Assembly: GCA_003252535.1 (NCBI GenBank)
Contig: QKDN01000014.1
Coordinates: 1-49,559, forward strand
DNA from: Campylobacterota bacterium
GTDB taxonomy: Bacteria; Campylobacterota; Campylobacteria; Campylobacterales; Sulfurovaceae
Direction: 5' to 3'
DNA length: 49,559 bases
Shown here: in pieces, positions 35,455 through 42,862 of the stretch
Numbering within the stretch: the stretch's first letter is position 1
How the letters are laid out: each line of letters starts with the position of its first letter
Translations under genes and position numbers: made by a program
Notes under the pieces: model-generated
Told to the model about the DNA's origin: nothing
The model's database searches: none
Seen by the model: only the letters and a program-made list of their open reading frames with translations

Positions 35455-36125
35455 ACAGACGATTCTTCACTCTCTATCAGTATATCAGCCCCCTGGTGCT
35501 GACCCCGCTCTCGTTCTGGCTCTGGTGGCACACTTATCATGAAGAGCTCTCGTTGACCCTGGTCGCGTGGCTCCTGCCGATACTCTTCGCCTATATCGTC
35601 CCGGGGGTGGGGACGAACATACTGAAAGTCTGGGAGTTCGACACCCGCTACCGCCTCGGCCGCTTCCGTCCCCACCACGGCTTCGTCTTCGGAAGCGCGA
35701 CCTCGATGCTGCTGTGGCTGGTGCATACGGGTATAGCCACGAGTATGGCCGACCTGCTACGGATGGCGTTCGTCTCCGCGTCGGTGCTGGGATTCTGGAA
35801 CCTGATCTACGATATCAAGGCGCTCAAAGCAGGCATCCTCATCGTCTACAACCAGCCCTGGGCGGACGGCAAAGGGGAAGAGGCCGTAGCGATGGACTAC
35901 GCCCCGGTATTCTTCGCCGGGTTCGGCATGGTCTACGGAGCAGCCATCAGCGGCGCGGAGATACTGCACACTCTGAAATATCTTGACGGGATAATGGCCG
36001 TTCTCTATTTCATCTCCGTCTTTGTCGTCTCCATCCTTGTCCCGGTAATACTCTACCGCCGTGCTTCGATCAGGAATCATGGACATGATGGGTGCAGGCC
36101 TGTGGGGAAAGACAGTGTGGAATGA
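35448..36125 (+). CDS. Integral membrane protein, last gene of the cluster
   Basis: 225 residues; ATG 35448 inside the last codons of radical SAM enzyme 4. Five or six TM helices: LVLTPLSFWLWWHTYH, LTLVAWLLPILFAYIVPGVG, FVFGSATSMLLWLVHTG, then FFAGFGMVYGAAISGAEI and VLYFISVFVVSILVPVILYR. A conserved-looking cytoplasmic loop has FDTRYRLGRFRPHHGFVF. No family recognised; it could be a lipid-modifying or transport component of the pathway. C-terminal tail is soluble. Confidence 0.65.
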   Translation: MVNRRFFTLYQYISPLVLTPLSFWLWWHTYHEELSLTLVAWLLPILFAYIVPGVGTNILKVWEFDTRYRLGRFRPHHGFVFGSATSMLLWLVHTGIATSMADLLRMAFVSASVLGFWNLIYDIKALKAGILIVYNQPWADGKGEEAVAMDYAPVFFAGFGMVYGAAISGAEILHTLKYLDGIMAVLYFISVFVVSILVPVILYRRASIRNHGHDGCRPVGKDSVE

Positions 36126-36140
36126 ATTGGCGTACCTTCT

Positions 36141-36278
36141 TTAGTTGCCAATCAACAATACGATCACTATGAATGCGATTATTATTGCAGGAATAGAAAA
36201 TATCACGACTCCGATTCCGCCACCGCTATGAGCGAATAAAACCGTAGATAAAATAACAAGAAATATAAAAATCTTCAT
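36141..36278 (-). CDS. Small two-helix membrane protein (45 residues)
   Basis: ATG 36278 with AAAGG seven bases upstream, TAA at 36143-36141. The sequence is almost entirely hydrophobic: MKIFIFLVILSTVLFAHSGG, then a second helix IFSIPAIIIAFIVIVLLIGN; the first part could be a signal peptide cleaved after FAHS. It lies opposite to its neighbours in the gap between the biosynthetic cluster and rlmH. Good ribosome site and clean codon structure argue that it is real. Function unknown. The rest of 36279-36430 is AT-rich with nothing seen. Confidence 0.6.
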   Translation of the reverse strand: MKIFIFLVILSTVLFAHSGGGIGVVIFSIPAIIIAFIVIVLLIGN

Positions 36279-36460
36279 ACCTATGCCTTTGAAAGTGTTA
36301 GAAAAGTATTATAGAAAAGAAGTCAAATGACAAAATTGAGAGTTCATAGAAAAAAGACATAACACCTTTAAACTTCCCTGTTCTATCAGTCCCTCAAACC
36401 AGAACAATGAGACGGGTTTAATAATATTTGGGTACCATTTCGCAAATATCGGAGTATTTG

Positions 36461-36922
36461 ATGAAAATAACCATATATATAGTAGATAAAAAATCCAACG
36501 ACAACCTCTATACACCCCTGATCGAACACTACAGGAAGATCGCAAAACCTTTCGCCAAGGTCGAAGTGGTCGAACTCTTCACCAAAGACATAGCCAAAGC
36601 CCACGACATCTCACCCGCAGAAGCGCAAAAAAGCTACACTAAAGCATTTGAGCGGTACATAGGTGGCGGATACGACATCGCACTTGACCCCGGTTCCAGA
36701 GAGGTTGACAGCTTCGAATTCGCAAAACTGCTTAAGGATAGGAACGACGTAAGGTTCTACATAGGCGGTGCATACGGGCTTGAAGGGGATTTTTTGAAGC
36801 AATGCAATAACTCAATTTCATTTGGTAAAATTACGCTTTCACATAAATTGGTAAAGGCTGTACTTATGGAACAGATTTTCAGAGGCTTATCCATAAACAA
36901 CAACCACCCTTATCATAAATAA
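36461..36922 (+). CDS. rlmH: 23S rRNA (pseudouridine1915-N3)-methyltransferase
   Basis: 153 residues; ATG 36461 with GGAG upstream. SPOUT-class knot: IALDPGSREVDSFEFA, FYIGGAYGLEGD (SAM loop, GG-x-x-G) and the C-terminal HKLVKAVLMEQIFRGLSIN followed by NNHPYHK, ending in the YHK that binds substrate. Methylates pseudouridine 1915 in helix 69 on assembled ribosomes. Preceded by TTTGGGTACCAT (36430-36441), a weak version of the recurrent -10. The dksA-like gene follows after 20 bases. Confidence 0.95.
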   Translation: MKITIYIVDKKSNDNLYTPLIEHYRKIAKPFAKVEVVELFTKDIAKAHDISPAEAQKSYTKAFERYIGGGYDIALDPGSREVDSFEFAKLLKDRNDVRFYIGGAYGLEGDFLKQCNNSISFGKITLSHKLVKAVLMEQIFRGLSINNNHPYHK

Positions 36923-36942
36923 AAAAATAAAGAGAGAAGACA

Positions 36943-37299
36943 ATGTTAAACGCAACACAACTGGCAAATTTTAAAGAGCAGCTTTTGGCAAGAAAACTGA
37001 AGATCATCAAGAACCTCGACGGCACCAACCTGGAACTCAACGCGATGAGAGAACTCGAACTCAATGACGAAGCCGATCATGCTTCTATCTCTTCCGATAC
37101 TATCGTCGACAGCGCGATTATGGAGCAGCAATACAAAGAATTAGCAGAAATTGAACTAGCTTTGGATAAAATAAAGCACAACACTTACGGTATCTGCGAA
37201 ATGTGCGAAGAGCCTATCGGCATTGAAAGGCTCAAGGTCAAGAACTTTGCCCGTTTCTGTATCACATGCCGCGAGATCACCGAAAAAGAACAACATTAA
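36943..37299 (+). CDS. dksA: DksA/TraR-family zinc-finger protein
   Basis: 118 residues. N-terminal two helices form the coiled-coil (FKEQLLARKLKIIKNLDG, then ELAEIELALDKIKH) and the C-terminal C4 zinc finger is CEMC...CITC (x17 between pairs). In DksA the coiled-coil tip enters the RNA polymerase secondary channel with ppGpp; here the tip region has LNDEADHASI, with acidic residues in place of the classical DxxDxA. It is slightly shorter than E. coli DksA (151), as usual in Campylobacterota. Confidence 0.88.
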   Translation: MLNATQLANFKEQLLARKLKIIKNLDGTNLELNAMRELELNDEADHASISSDTIVDSAIMEQQYKELAEIELALDKIKHNTYGICEMCEEPIGIERLKVKNFARFCITCREITEKEQH

Positions 37300-37314
37300 T
37301 CCAAAGGTATAACC

Positions 37315-38352
37315 ATGCGAATCGGTCTCTACTTCCTCTCGTCCCTGCTGCTGATGATCATCATCGGCGTATATGCAAATACGCTTAACCCGGACACCCA
37401 TACACTTGATATCTTCGGCACCCATTTCACGCTGCCTGTCTATATCTGGGTCCTGGTACCAATGGCGATACTCTTTTTCTTTACACTTTTGCATATGCTC
37501 TTCTATGGTATGAAGAACTATCTCTTCCTCCAGAAGTGGAAGAACGACGCGAAGAAGCTCGAAGAGGCGCTCTACTGGTCACTGCTCAAGGAACCCAAAG
37601 ACACCAGATACCTGATCAAGGAGATCGGTTCGTTCGCGAAGATACTCAAGAAGTCTACGATCGACTTCAACGGTTCTGTCGAAGGACTCTCCGAGAAGTT
37701 CACCGATGCCATCGCACTGGTCAAGGATATCAACAGGGGTGAATACGTCGATCTCCGCGAGAGAGGCCTCGACTCACGCCTCTCCAAGGAGAACCCGATC
37801 TATATCAAGAACTCTCTCAACAGACTTGACGTAGACCACAAGTTCGCCGAAGAGGTACTCCAGAACCAGGACAAGCACACTCCCGAAGTGATCAAAAAAG
37901 CGCTTATGTCGTTCGCGGGGTTCGAAAACTTCTCCAAAGCCAAAAAATATATCGCAAACTTCGATATCGACAGCTTCTTCGTCATGGCGGAGAGATGCGT
38001 AACGGGTGAGGACCTCGGTATGGACGAGGAGACGATCGAAACATTTGCAAAAGAGCTGAAGTTCGGATGCAAAGAGTTCATGAGACTGGCACGTATCACT
38101 TCCAAACTCTTCACTCCTGATCAGAACCTCAATATGTTCAGAAGATTCCAGTCGAGATACGAGAGTGCAGGAAGCGCGTATATTTCGATCCTCTTCGAAT
38201 ATGAAATGCTCGATGCGATCCAGGAGTACCTCGATGAACATCCGGATAATGAATTCATGAGATACAGAGCCCTCTATTCTCTCAAGAAAACCAACTCAAG
38301 ATACAAGATTGACAACCTCGTCAACTCGTATGCGATCTGCTATGACGATTGA
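37315..38352 (+). CDS. Two-TM protein of unknown function
   Basis: 345 residues. Two N-terminal TM helices (LYFLSSLLLMIIIGVYAN and IWVLVPMAILFFFTLLHMLF) enclose a short periplasmic loop; the remaining ~270 residues are cytoplasmic and helical (NDAKKLEEALYWSLLKE, FTPDQNLNMFRRFQSRYESA, IQEYLDEHPDNEFMRYRALY), reminiscent of TPR-like solenoids. I know no function; it looks like a conserved Campylobacterota protein. Its end overlaps the dus gene by 11 bases, and it follows the dksA-like gene by 15 bases, so the group 36461-39301 is probably one operon. Confidence 0.75.
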   Translation: MRIGLYFLSSLLLMIIIGVYANTLNPDTHTLDIFGTHFTLPVYIWVLVPMAILFFFTLLHMLFYGMKNYLFLQKWKNDAKKLEEALYWSLLKEPKDTRYLIKEIGSFAKILKKSTIDFNGSVEGLSEKFTDAIALVKDINRGEYVDLRERGLDSRLSKENPIYIKNSLNRLDVDHKFAEEVLQNQDKHTPEVIKKALMSFAGFENFSKAKKYIANFDIDSFFVMAERCVTGEDLGMDEETIETFAKELKFGCKEFMRLARITSKLFTPDQNLNMFRRFQSRYESAGSAYISILFEYEMLDAIQEYLDEHPDNEFMRYRALYSLKKTNSRYKIDNLVNSYAICYDD

Positions 38353-39301
38353 TTTCTCCACTCCCCTCTATGTATTAGCCCCTCTGGCGGGCTTTACAGA
38401 TCTTCCTTTCCGCAGCGTAGTCAAAAAGTTCGGTGTCGATCTGACCGTCAGCGAGATGCTCAGCTCCAATGCACTGGCCTACCAGAGTGAAAAGACCCTC
38501 AAGATGGCGACCAAAAGCCCCCTCGAGACCCCCTACTCCGTACAGATCGCCGGCTCAGACCCGGAAGTGATCCGCCGTGCCGTCGAAAGGCTCAACGAGC
38601 AGGAGGGGATTGACGCGATCGATCTCAACTGCGGCTGTCCTGTCCCCAAAGTGGTCAACAATCTCGCAGGAAGTGCGCTGCTCACCGACCTATCCCGGAT
38701 GGGCAAAGCACTCGAGACAATCAAGAAGTACTCCAACAAGCAGTATACTACTGCCAAGATCAGACTCGGATACGAGAGCAAGAATCACCTCGAGATCGCC
38801 AAAGTGTGCGAGGAGAGCGGCATAGACTTCCTTGCTGTCCACGGCCGTACGCGTGCGGGCAAGTTCAAGGCCCCGGTCGACTACGATGCGATCGCCGAGA
38901 TCAAAGCTGCGCTCAGGATACCGGTCATCGCCAACGGCGATATAGATTCGGTAGCCAAAGCCCGATGGGTACAGGAGTATACAGGGTGCGACGGTATCAT
39001 GATAGGACGGGCCGCGGTCGGCAAACCGTGGATATTCCACCAGATCAAGACGGGCAACGAAGCCTATGATCCTCAGCTTGCCCACGAGATCATCCTCGAG
39101 CACTATGAGCAGATGCTCAACTTCTACGGTGATTACGGTGTAGTGCTCTTCCGCAAGCACCTCCATACATACTCCAAGGCAGGATACCAGGGAGCCTCCG
39201 CCTTCCGCAACGAGGTCAACTACATCACCGACAGCTCCCAGATGAGAGACACCATCAACAGGTTCTTCTCACAGACTCCGCTGGAAGAAAGTCTGAAATA
39301 G
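38342..39301 (+). CDS. tRNA-dihydrouridine synthase
   Basis: 319 residues from ATG 38342, overlapping the preceding gene. FMN TIM-barrel of the Dus family: LAPLAGFTDLPFRS, DLNCGCPVPKVVNNLAGSAL with the catalytic Cys, AVHGRTRAGKF, VIANGDIDS and GIMIGRAAVGKPWIF, then the helical RNA-binding end. NADPH-dependent reduction of U to D in tRNA. It is closest to the DusB group by GRTR and GNGDI patterns, but a subfamily call is not firm. Downstream 39302-39381 holds two weak hairpins (GCGGTT/AGCCGC and CGGGAC/GTCCCG) between convergent genes. Confidence 0.93.
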   Translation: MTIDFSTPLYVLAPLAGFTDLPFRSVVKKFGVDLTVSEMLSSNALAYQSEKTLKMATKSPLETPYSVQIAGSDPEVIRRAVERLNEQEGIDAIDLNCGCPVPKVVNNLAGSALLTDLSRMGKALETIKKYSNKQYTTAKIRLGYESKNHLEIAKVCEESGIDFLAVHGRTRAGKFKAPVDYDAIAEIKAALRIPVIANGDIDSVAKARWVQEYTGCDGIMIGRAAVGKPWIFHQIKTGNEAYDPQLAHEIILEHYEQMLNFYGDYGVVLFRKHLHTYSKAGYQGASAFRNEVNYITDSSQMRDTINRFFSQTPLEESLK

Positions 39302-39381
39302 TCCAGGCCTTTGCGGTTGGCTTCAGCCGCGCCGGATTTGCAACATTCTTTTTTCGGGACTGAAATCTCCGGTCCCGATAC

Positions 39382-39909
39382 TTACCCTTTTATCCTTTCA
39401 GCATACTTCATCTTTGCCTTGAGTACCTTCGGTGCTATGACCGCCATGCAGTATCCCTGCATAGGGTTGATACGGTAGTAGTCCTGATGGTACCCTTCCG
39501 CCTCGTAGAACCTCTCCAGCGGCTCTATGACGGTCACTATCGGATCACTGTAATGCTTCTGCGCTTCATCTCTTGCCGCGATCGCAGCCTCTCTCTCCTC
39601 TTCGCTCCCGTAGAGGATCGTCGAGCGGTACTGGGTCCCCCTGTCTGCCCCCTGCCGATTGAGCGTCGTAGGATCGTGTATCTCGAAGAAGATATCGAGC
39701 AGCTCGCGTGTGGAGATGGTATCGCTCTCGTAGTCTATCCTTACCACCTCCGCGTGGCCTGTATTGCCGTTGCATACCGAACGGTAGTCCGGGTCGGGCA
39801 TCGTACCATTGGCATAACCGCTCACTACATCCTCCACCCCCTCCAGCATCTCATAGACCGCCTCTACACACCAGAAGCACCCTCCACCTACAACAAGACT
39901 CTTTTTCAT
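39382..39909 (-). CDS. msrA: Peptide-methionine (S)-S-oxide reductase
   Basis: 175 residues, ordinary MsrA length. Catalytic GCFWCVEAVYEML near the N-terminus (residues ~10-22), then HAEVVRIDYES, FFEIHDPTTLNRQGADRGTQ and QDYYRINPMQGYC. Repairs methionine-S-sulfoxide using thioredoxin. Full motif set. TATAAT on the minus strand at 39940-39945 is the likely -10. Stands alone, convergent with dus. Confidence 0.96.
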   Translation of the reverse strand: MKKSLVVGGGCFWCVEAVYEMLEGVEDVVSGYANGTMPDPDYRSVCNGNTGHAEVVRIDYESDTISTRELLDIFFEIHDPTTLNRQGADRGTQYRSTILYGSEEEREAAIAARDEAQKHYSDPIVTVIEPLERFYEAEGYHQDYYRINPMQGYCMAVIAPKVLKAKMKYAERIKG

Positions 39910-40017
39910 ACTGACTCCTTACTGGATCGAAATTGTGCGATTATACTCTAGTTTGTATCAATCGTTCCAAAGAGATTTTTTTGTAAACTTTTTCTAAGTA
40001 CCGTCCAAGGAGGCAGG

Positions 40018-40932
40018 ATGAAAAAAGTAGCCTATATAACTGACCCGATATTTCTCCGACATGATACCGGTCCGGACCATCCGGAATCGGCCGAGAGACT
40101 GATCGCGATCGACCGGGCTGTCACCACGATCAAGAGTGATTGTATCACCCTCTGCTCTTTTCGCGTCAGCGAAAAAATTTTGGAGCTTATCCATACACCT
40201 GCACAGATAGAAGAGGTACGGGAAGCGAGCTTCTACCAAAAGGCTATCGACAGCGATACGATCTGCAGTGTAGATTCCTACGATGCTGCGTTAGCAGCCG
40301 TCGGTACCGGGATCATCGCTGTAGACGGGATAGCCGAAGGCAGATTCGAGAGGGCATTCTGTGCGGTACGCCCTCCCGGTCACCATGCCACTACGGCACA
40401 GTCGATGGGATTCTGCCTTTTCAACAATATAGCCGTATGTGCCCGCTATGCACAGGAGAAAGGATACCGGAAGGTCATGATAGTAGATTTCGATGTCCAT
40501 CACGGTAACGGTACGCAGGATGCTTTCTGGGAGGACAGCAGTGTATTCTACTTCGGCACCCATCAGGCGTTTGCCTATCCCGGTACTGGTGATCCGGGAC
40601 ATATCGGCAGTAGCGAAGGGAAAGGATATACTTCCAACCACCCGCTGATGCCGGGAAGCGGTGATGAAGAGATACTCGATATCTATCGCAATGAATACCG
40701 CGAAGCGGTCGATTTTTTCGTACCAGATATCCTGCTGGTATCTGCCGGGTACGATCTGCATGAGAGCGATCCGCTGGCATCTCTCAATGTCACTACCGAA
40801 GGGATACGGATGATCGTCCGTGAGCTGTTCGACTCTACTGATGTACCTGTGATATTCTTCCTAGAAGGTGGCTATGATACCGAAGCACTTGGCCAAAATG
40901 TCCTGGTCACTCTCGAAGAGATGCTCAGGTAA
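40018..40932 (+). CDS. Histone-deacetylase/acetoin-utilisation (AcuC-like) family deacetylase
   Basis: 304 residues; ATG 40018 with AAGGAGG. Zn-dependent arginase/HDAC fold: RPPGHHATTAQSMGFCLFNN (HH charge relay), VDFDVHHGNGTQDAF (metal Asp and His), FYFGTHQ, LLVSAGYDLHESDP (second metal Asp) and the active-site tyrosine in FFLEGGYD. In bacteria these act on acetyl-lysine, acetyl-polyamines or acetyl-CoA synthetase; which one cannot be told. A terminator follows at 40963. Confidence 0.92.
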   Translation: MKKVAYITDPIFLRHDTGPDHPESAERLIAIDRAVTTIKSDCITLCSFRVSEKILELIHTPAQIEEVREASFYQKAIDSDTICSVDSYDAALAAVGTGIIAVDGIAEGRFERAFCAVRPPGHHATTAQSMGFCLFNNIAVCARYAQEKGYRKVMIVDFDVHHGNGTQDAFWEDSSVFYFGTHQAFAYPGTGDPGHIGSSEGKGYTSNHPLMPGSGDEEILDIYRNEYREAVDFFVPDILLVSAGYDLHESDPLASLNVTTEGIRMIVRELFDSTDVPVIFFLEGGYDTEALGQNVLVTLEEMLR

Positions 40933-40962
40933 AAGTTAGAAAATCTTTCCGATCTATGTGTA

Positions 40963-40988
40963 TCAGGTCGAAGACCTGAAATTTTTTT
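40963..40988 (+). terminator. Rho-independent terminator after the HDAC-family gene
   Basis: TCAGGTC-gaa-GACCTGA (40963-40979) followed by AA and T7. The remaining gap to 41207 is very AT-rich with no gene seen. Confidence 0.75.
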
Positions 40989-41207
40989 ATCACATTTCAG
41001 GTATCGAAACTGCCTCTATTTTAGCTCAAAAAATCCCCCAAAGCCCCTGTTCTCCTTGTATATTTACAAATATTAAAATGTTAATTATTATTATTTAATA
41101 TTAATAAATTGTTAGAAAAGTATTTAAGAATACTTTATTGACATTTATTAATATCCATCAGCAGAATATCCCTCAAAATACCATAAAAACAGGAGTTTAC
41201 ACAAAAA

Positions 41208-41305
41208 TGAACTTTTGTTCACTTTTTAATTTTCCAAATTGTTTTAAAATGAACACTTGTTCATTAACAATACAATCGCCCCCTTGACTTATGAACGTTT
41301 GTTCA
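41208..41305 (+). promoter_or_regulatory. Three TetR-family operators at exact 42-bp spacing
   Basis: TGAAC-tttt-GTTCA (41208-41221), TGAAC-actt-GTTCA (41250-41263) and TGAAC-gttt-GTTCA (41292-41305). The start-to-start distance is 42 bases twice, four helical turns, so all lie on the same DNA face. The third fills the promoter spacer. A half site GTTCA overlaps the start codon (41327-41331). Confidence 0.8.
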
Positions 41306-41312
41306 TTATAAT
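41284..41312 (+). promoter_or_regulatory. Promoter of the TetR-family gene
   Basis: TTGACT (41284-41289), 17-base spacer, TATAAT (41307-41312). The third operator occupies the spacer, so binding should block RNA polymerase and give autorepression. AAAGGAG (41319-41325) precedes ATG 41331. Confidence 0.8.
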
Positions 41313-41330
41313 TTCATCAAAGGAGTGTTC

Positions 41331-42005
41331 ATGTCAAATACTTATGAAGCATCATCCCCTACTCCCAAGGGGCAGCGCACGAAAGAAAAGATACTCGAAG
41401 CCTCGCTGCATCTTTTCTCTCAGAACGGGTTCAAAGAGACAACCGTGAGGGATATCGCCAACCATATCGGCATCAAGCAGGGAGCCCTCTATAACCATTT
41501 TAAAAACAAGGATGATATACTTCGTGACCTGATCTCGTCACTGACATCCTCAGCGATCGTCACCCTCTTCGATGAGGAGAAACAGAAGGGTAAGGACCCG
41601 AAGTATCTCTACCGTGAAGGGAAGAAACTCCTGAACTCGATAGCGAATACATTCAGGCTGCTCAGTTTCGACAAGAAGAACGAAGCGCTTTTCAAGCTCC
41701 TCATGCAGGAGCTCTACAAAAGCGCTGAGGTCAGGGAGACCTATAACGAATACTTTTACCAGGAGAATGTCAAGAAGCTCTCTACGCTCTTTTTCATGAT
41801 GATGCAGGATGAGATGATCATCTCGGGCGACCCGCTGCTGCTGGCCAACGAGTTCCTCTCTCCCCTCTTCTTCTACCAGATGCAGATATCGCTGCTCAAA
41901 ATAGACAGGAAGTCGACCTCCTCCATCGTGACGATGTTCGACAAACATGTTGATTTTTTCTGGGACAAGATCAAGATCGAAGAGCCGCAGGAGACACTCT
42001 TCTGA
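41331..42005 (+). CDS. TetR/AcrR-family transcriptional repressor
   Basis: 224 residues from ATG 41331. N-terminal HTH: KEKILEASLHLFSQNGFKET, then TVRDIANHIGIKQGALYNHF and KNKDDILRDLI, the standard TetR_N. The C-terminal ligand domain is helical with an aromatic FFYQMQISLLKIDRKS region. The ligand is unknown. Three palindromes at 41208-41305 are its probable operators. A SAM methyltransferase gene follows 29 bases later and is likely in the same transcript; no efflux pump is adjacent. Confidence 0.92.
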   Translation: MSNTYEASSPTPKGQRTKEKILEASLHLFSQNGFKETTVRDIANHIGIKQGALYNHFKNKDDILRDLISSLTSSAIVTLFDEEKQKGKDPKYLYREGKKLLNSIANTFRLLSFDKKNEALFKLLMQELYKSAEVRETYNEYFYQENVKKLSTLFFMMMQDEMIISGDPLLLANEFLSPLFFYQMQISLLKIDRKSTSSIVTMFDKHVDFFWDKIKIEEPQETLF

Positions 42006-42034
42006 TTGATACTAATAAATATAAAGGAAACAAA

Positions 42035-42643
42035 ATGGATAAAAAAGACCTCTTTGCCCACAAGTCAAAATCGTGGGATATGAACAGTATGCGCGTACAG
42101 AACGCCCGATCGATAGCCGAAAAGATATTAGATAATATTAAAATAACCCCGGAGATGGAGATCATGGATCTAGGTGCGGGGACTGGACTGCTGAGCTACT
42201 TTATCGCTCCTCACGCCGCCTCCATCACTGCCGTGGACAACTCCCCTTCCATGCTCGAGGAGTTCAAAAGCAAGAGCCCGGAGTTCGGGTGTGAGACCAG
42301 GGTGATGGAGATAGATTTTGCCCATGACCCGATCGAAGCGACTTTCGACGGTATCATCTCATCGATGACCATCCACCACATCGAAGATATCGAACAGCTT
42401 TTTGCGAGGCTCCACTCTGCCCTCAACCCCGGAGGTTTCATCGCACTTGCCGATCTCGACAGCGAGGATGGATCGTTCCACTCTGACAACACCGGTGTCT
42501 TTCACCATGGGTTCGACAGAAACGTACTTGAGTCGGCTGCTCTCAAGGCAGGATTCGGGGATATCGCATTCGAGACAGCCCACACGATCAACAAACCCCA
42601 CAGGGATTTCAGTATATTCCTGATGATGGCAAAGAGAGGATAA
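42035..42643 (+). CDS. Class I SAM-dependent methyltransferase
   Basis: 202 residues; ATG 42035 with AAAGGA. Motif I IMDLGAGTGLLSYFIA (residues ~42-57), motif II ITAVDNSPSMLEEF, motif post-I FDGIISSMTIHHIED and LNPGGFIALADLDSEDGSFH. It matches the Methyltransf_11/25 small-molecule class (UbiE-like), substrate unknown. Co-regulation with the TetR repressor suggests a detoxification or stress role; that is inference. Confidence 0.85.
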   Translation: MDKKDLFAHKSKSWDMNSMRVQNARSIAEKILDNIKITPEMEIMDLGAGTGLLSYFIAPHAASITAVDNSPSMLEEFKSKSPEFGCETRVMEIDFAHDPIEATFDGIISSMTIHHIEDIEQLFARLHSALNPGGFIALADLDSEDGSFHSDNTGVFHHGFDRNVLESAALKAGFGDIAFETAHTINKPHRDFSIFLMMAKRG

Positions 42644-42697
42644 CACCTCTCTTTAAGCAGAATACTTACATTATTAATATTGCTTGTCATATCCAAC

Positions 42698-42770
42698 AGA
42701 GAGTGCGAGAAGCCATGCGCTCAACCCATGCAATGGGCGCTTGCGTTCACATGGCGCAGGAGCGCTCTCT
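42698..42770. repeat. Hairpin element, copy 2
   Basis: 73-base imperfect palindrome AGAGAGTGCGAG...AGCGCTCTCT with inner AGCCATGCGC / CATGGCGCAG stems and tip CCCAT-gca-ATGGG. Aligns along its full length with 18255-18332; both are followed by TTTTGGAA. Lies between the methyltransferase gene and truD. Confidence 0.75.
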
Positions 42771-42828
42771 TTTGGAAAACTGTTTTTGATATTTACGCTT
42801 TGATCATCTCGACACTCCATAACCAACA

Positions 42829-42840
42829 TTAGTGTATAAT
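42829..42840 (+). promoter_or_regulatory. -10 box of truD
   Basis: TTAGTG followed by TATAAT (42835-42840), 23 bases ahead of the ATG at 42863; no Shine-Dalgarno is obvious before that ATG. Confidence 0.5.
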
Positions 42841-42862
42841 CACGTCAAAAAAGTACAACCAA

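Noticed and set aside
39313-39377. Bidirectional terminator between dus and msrA
   Set aside because: Two hairpins exist but neither has a T run directly after the stem in the right direction for its gene; left as weak hairpins only.
41207-41287. 26-codon frame MNFCSL... ahead of the TetR gene
   Set aside because: It is built from the two upstream operator palindromes (TGAAC/GTTCA), giving NFCS and NTCS by chance; AGGAG lies too far from its ATG.
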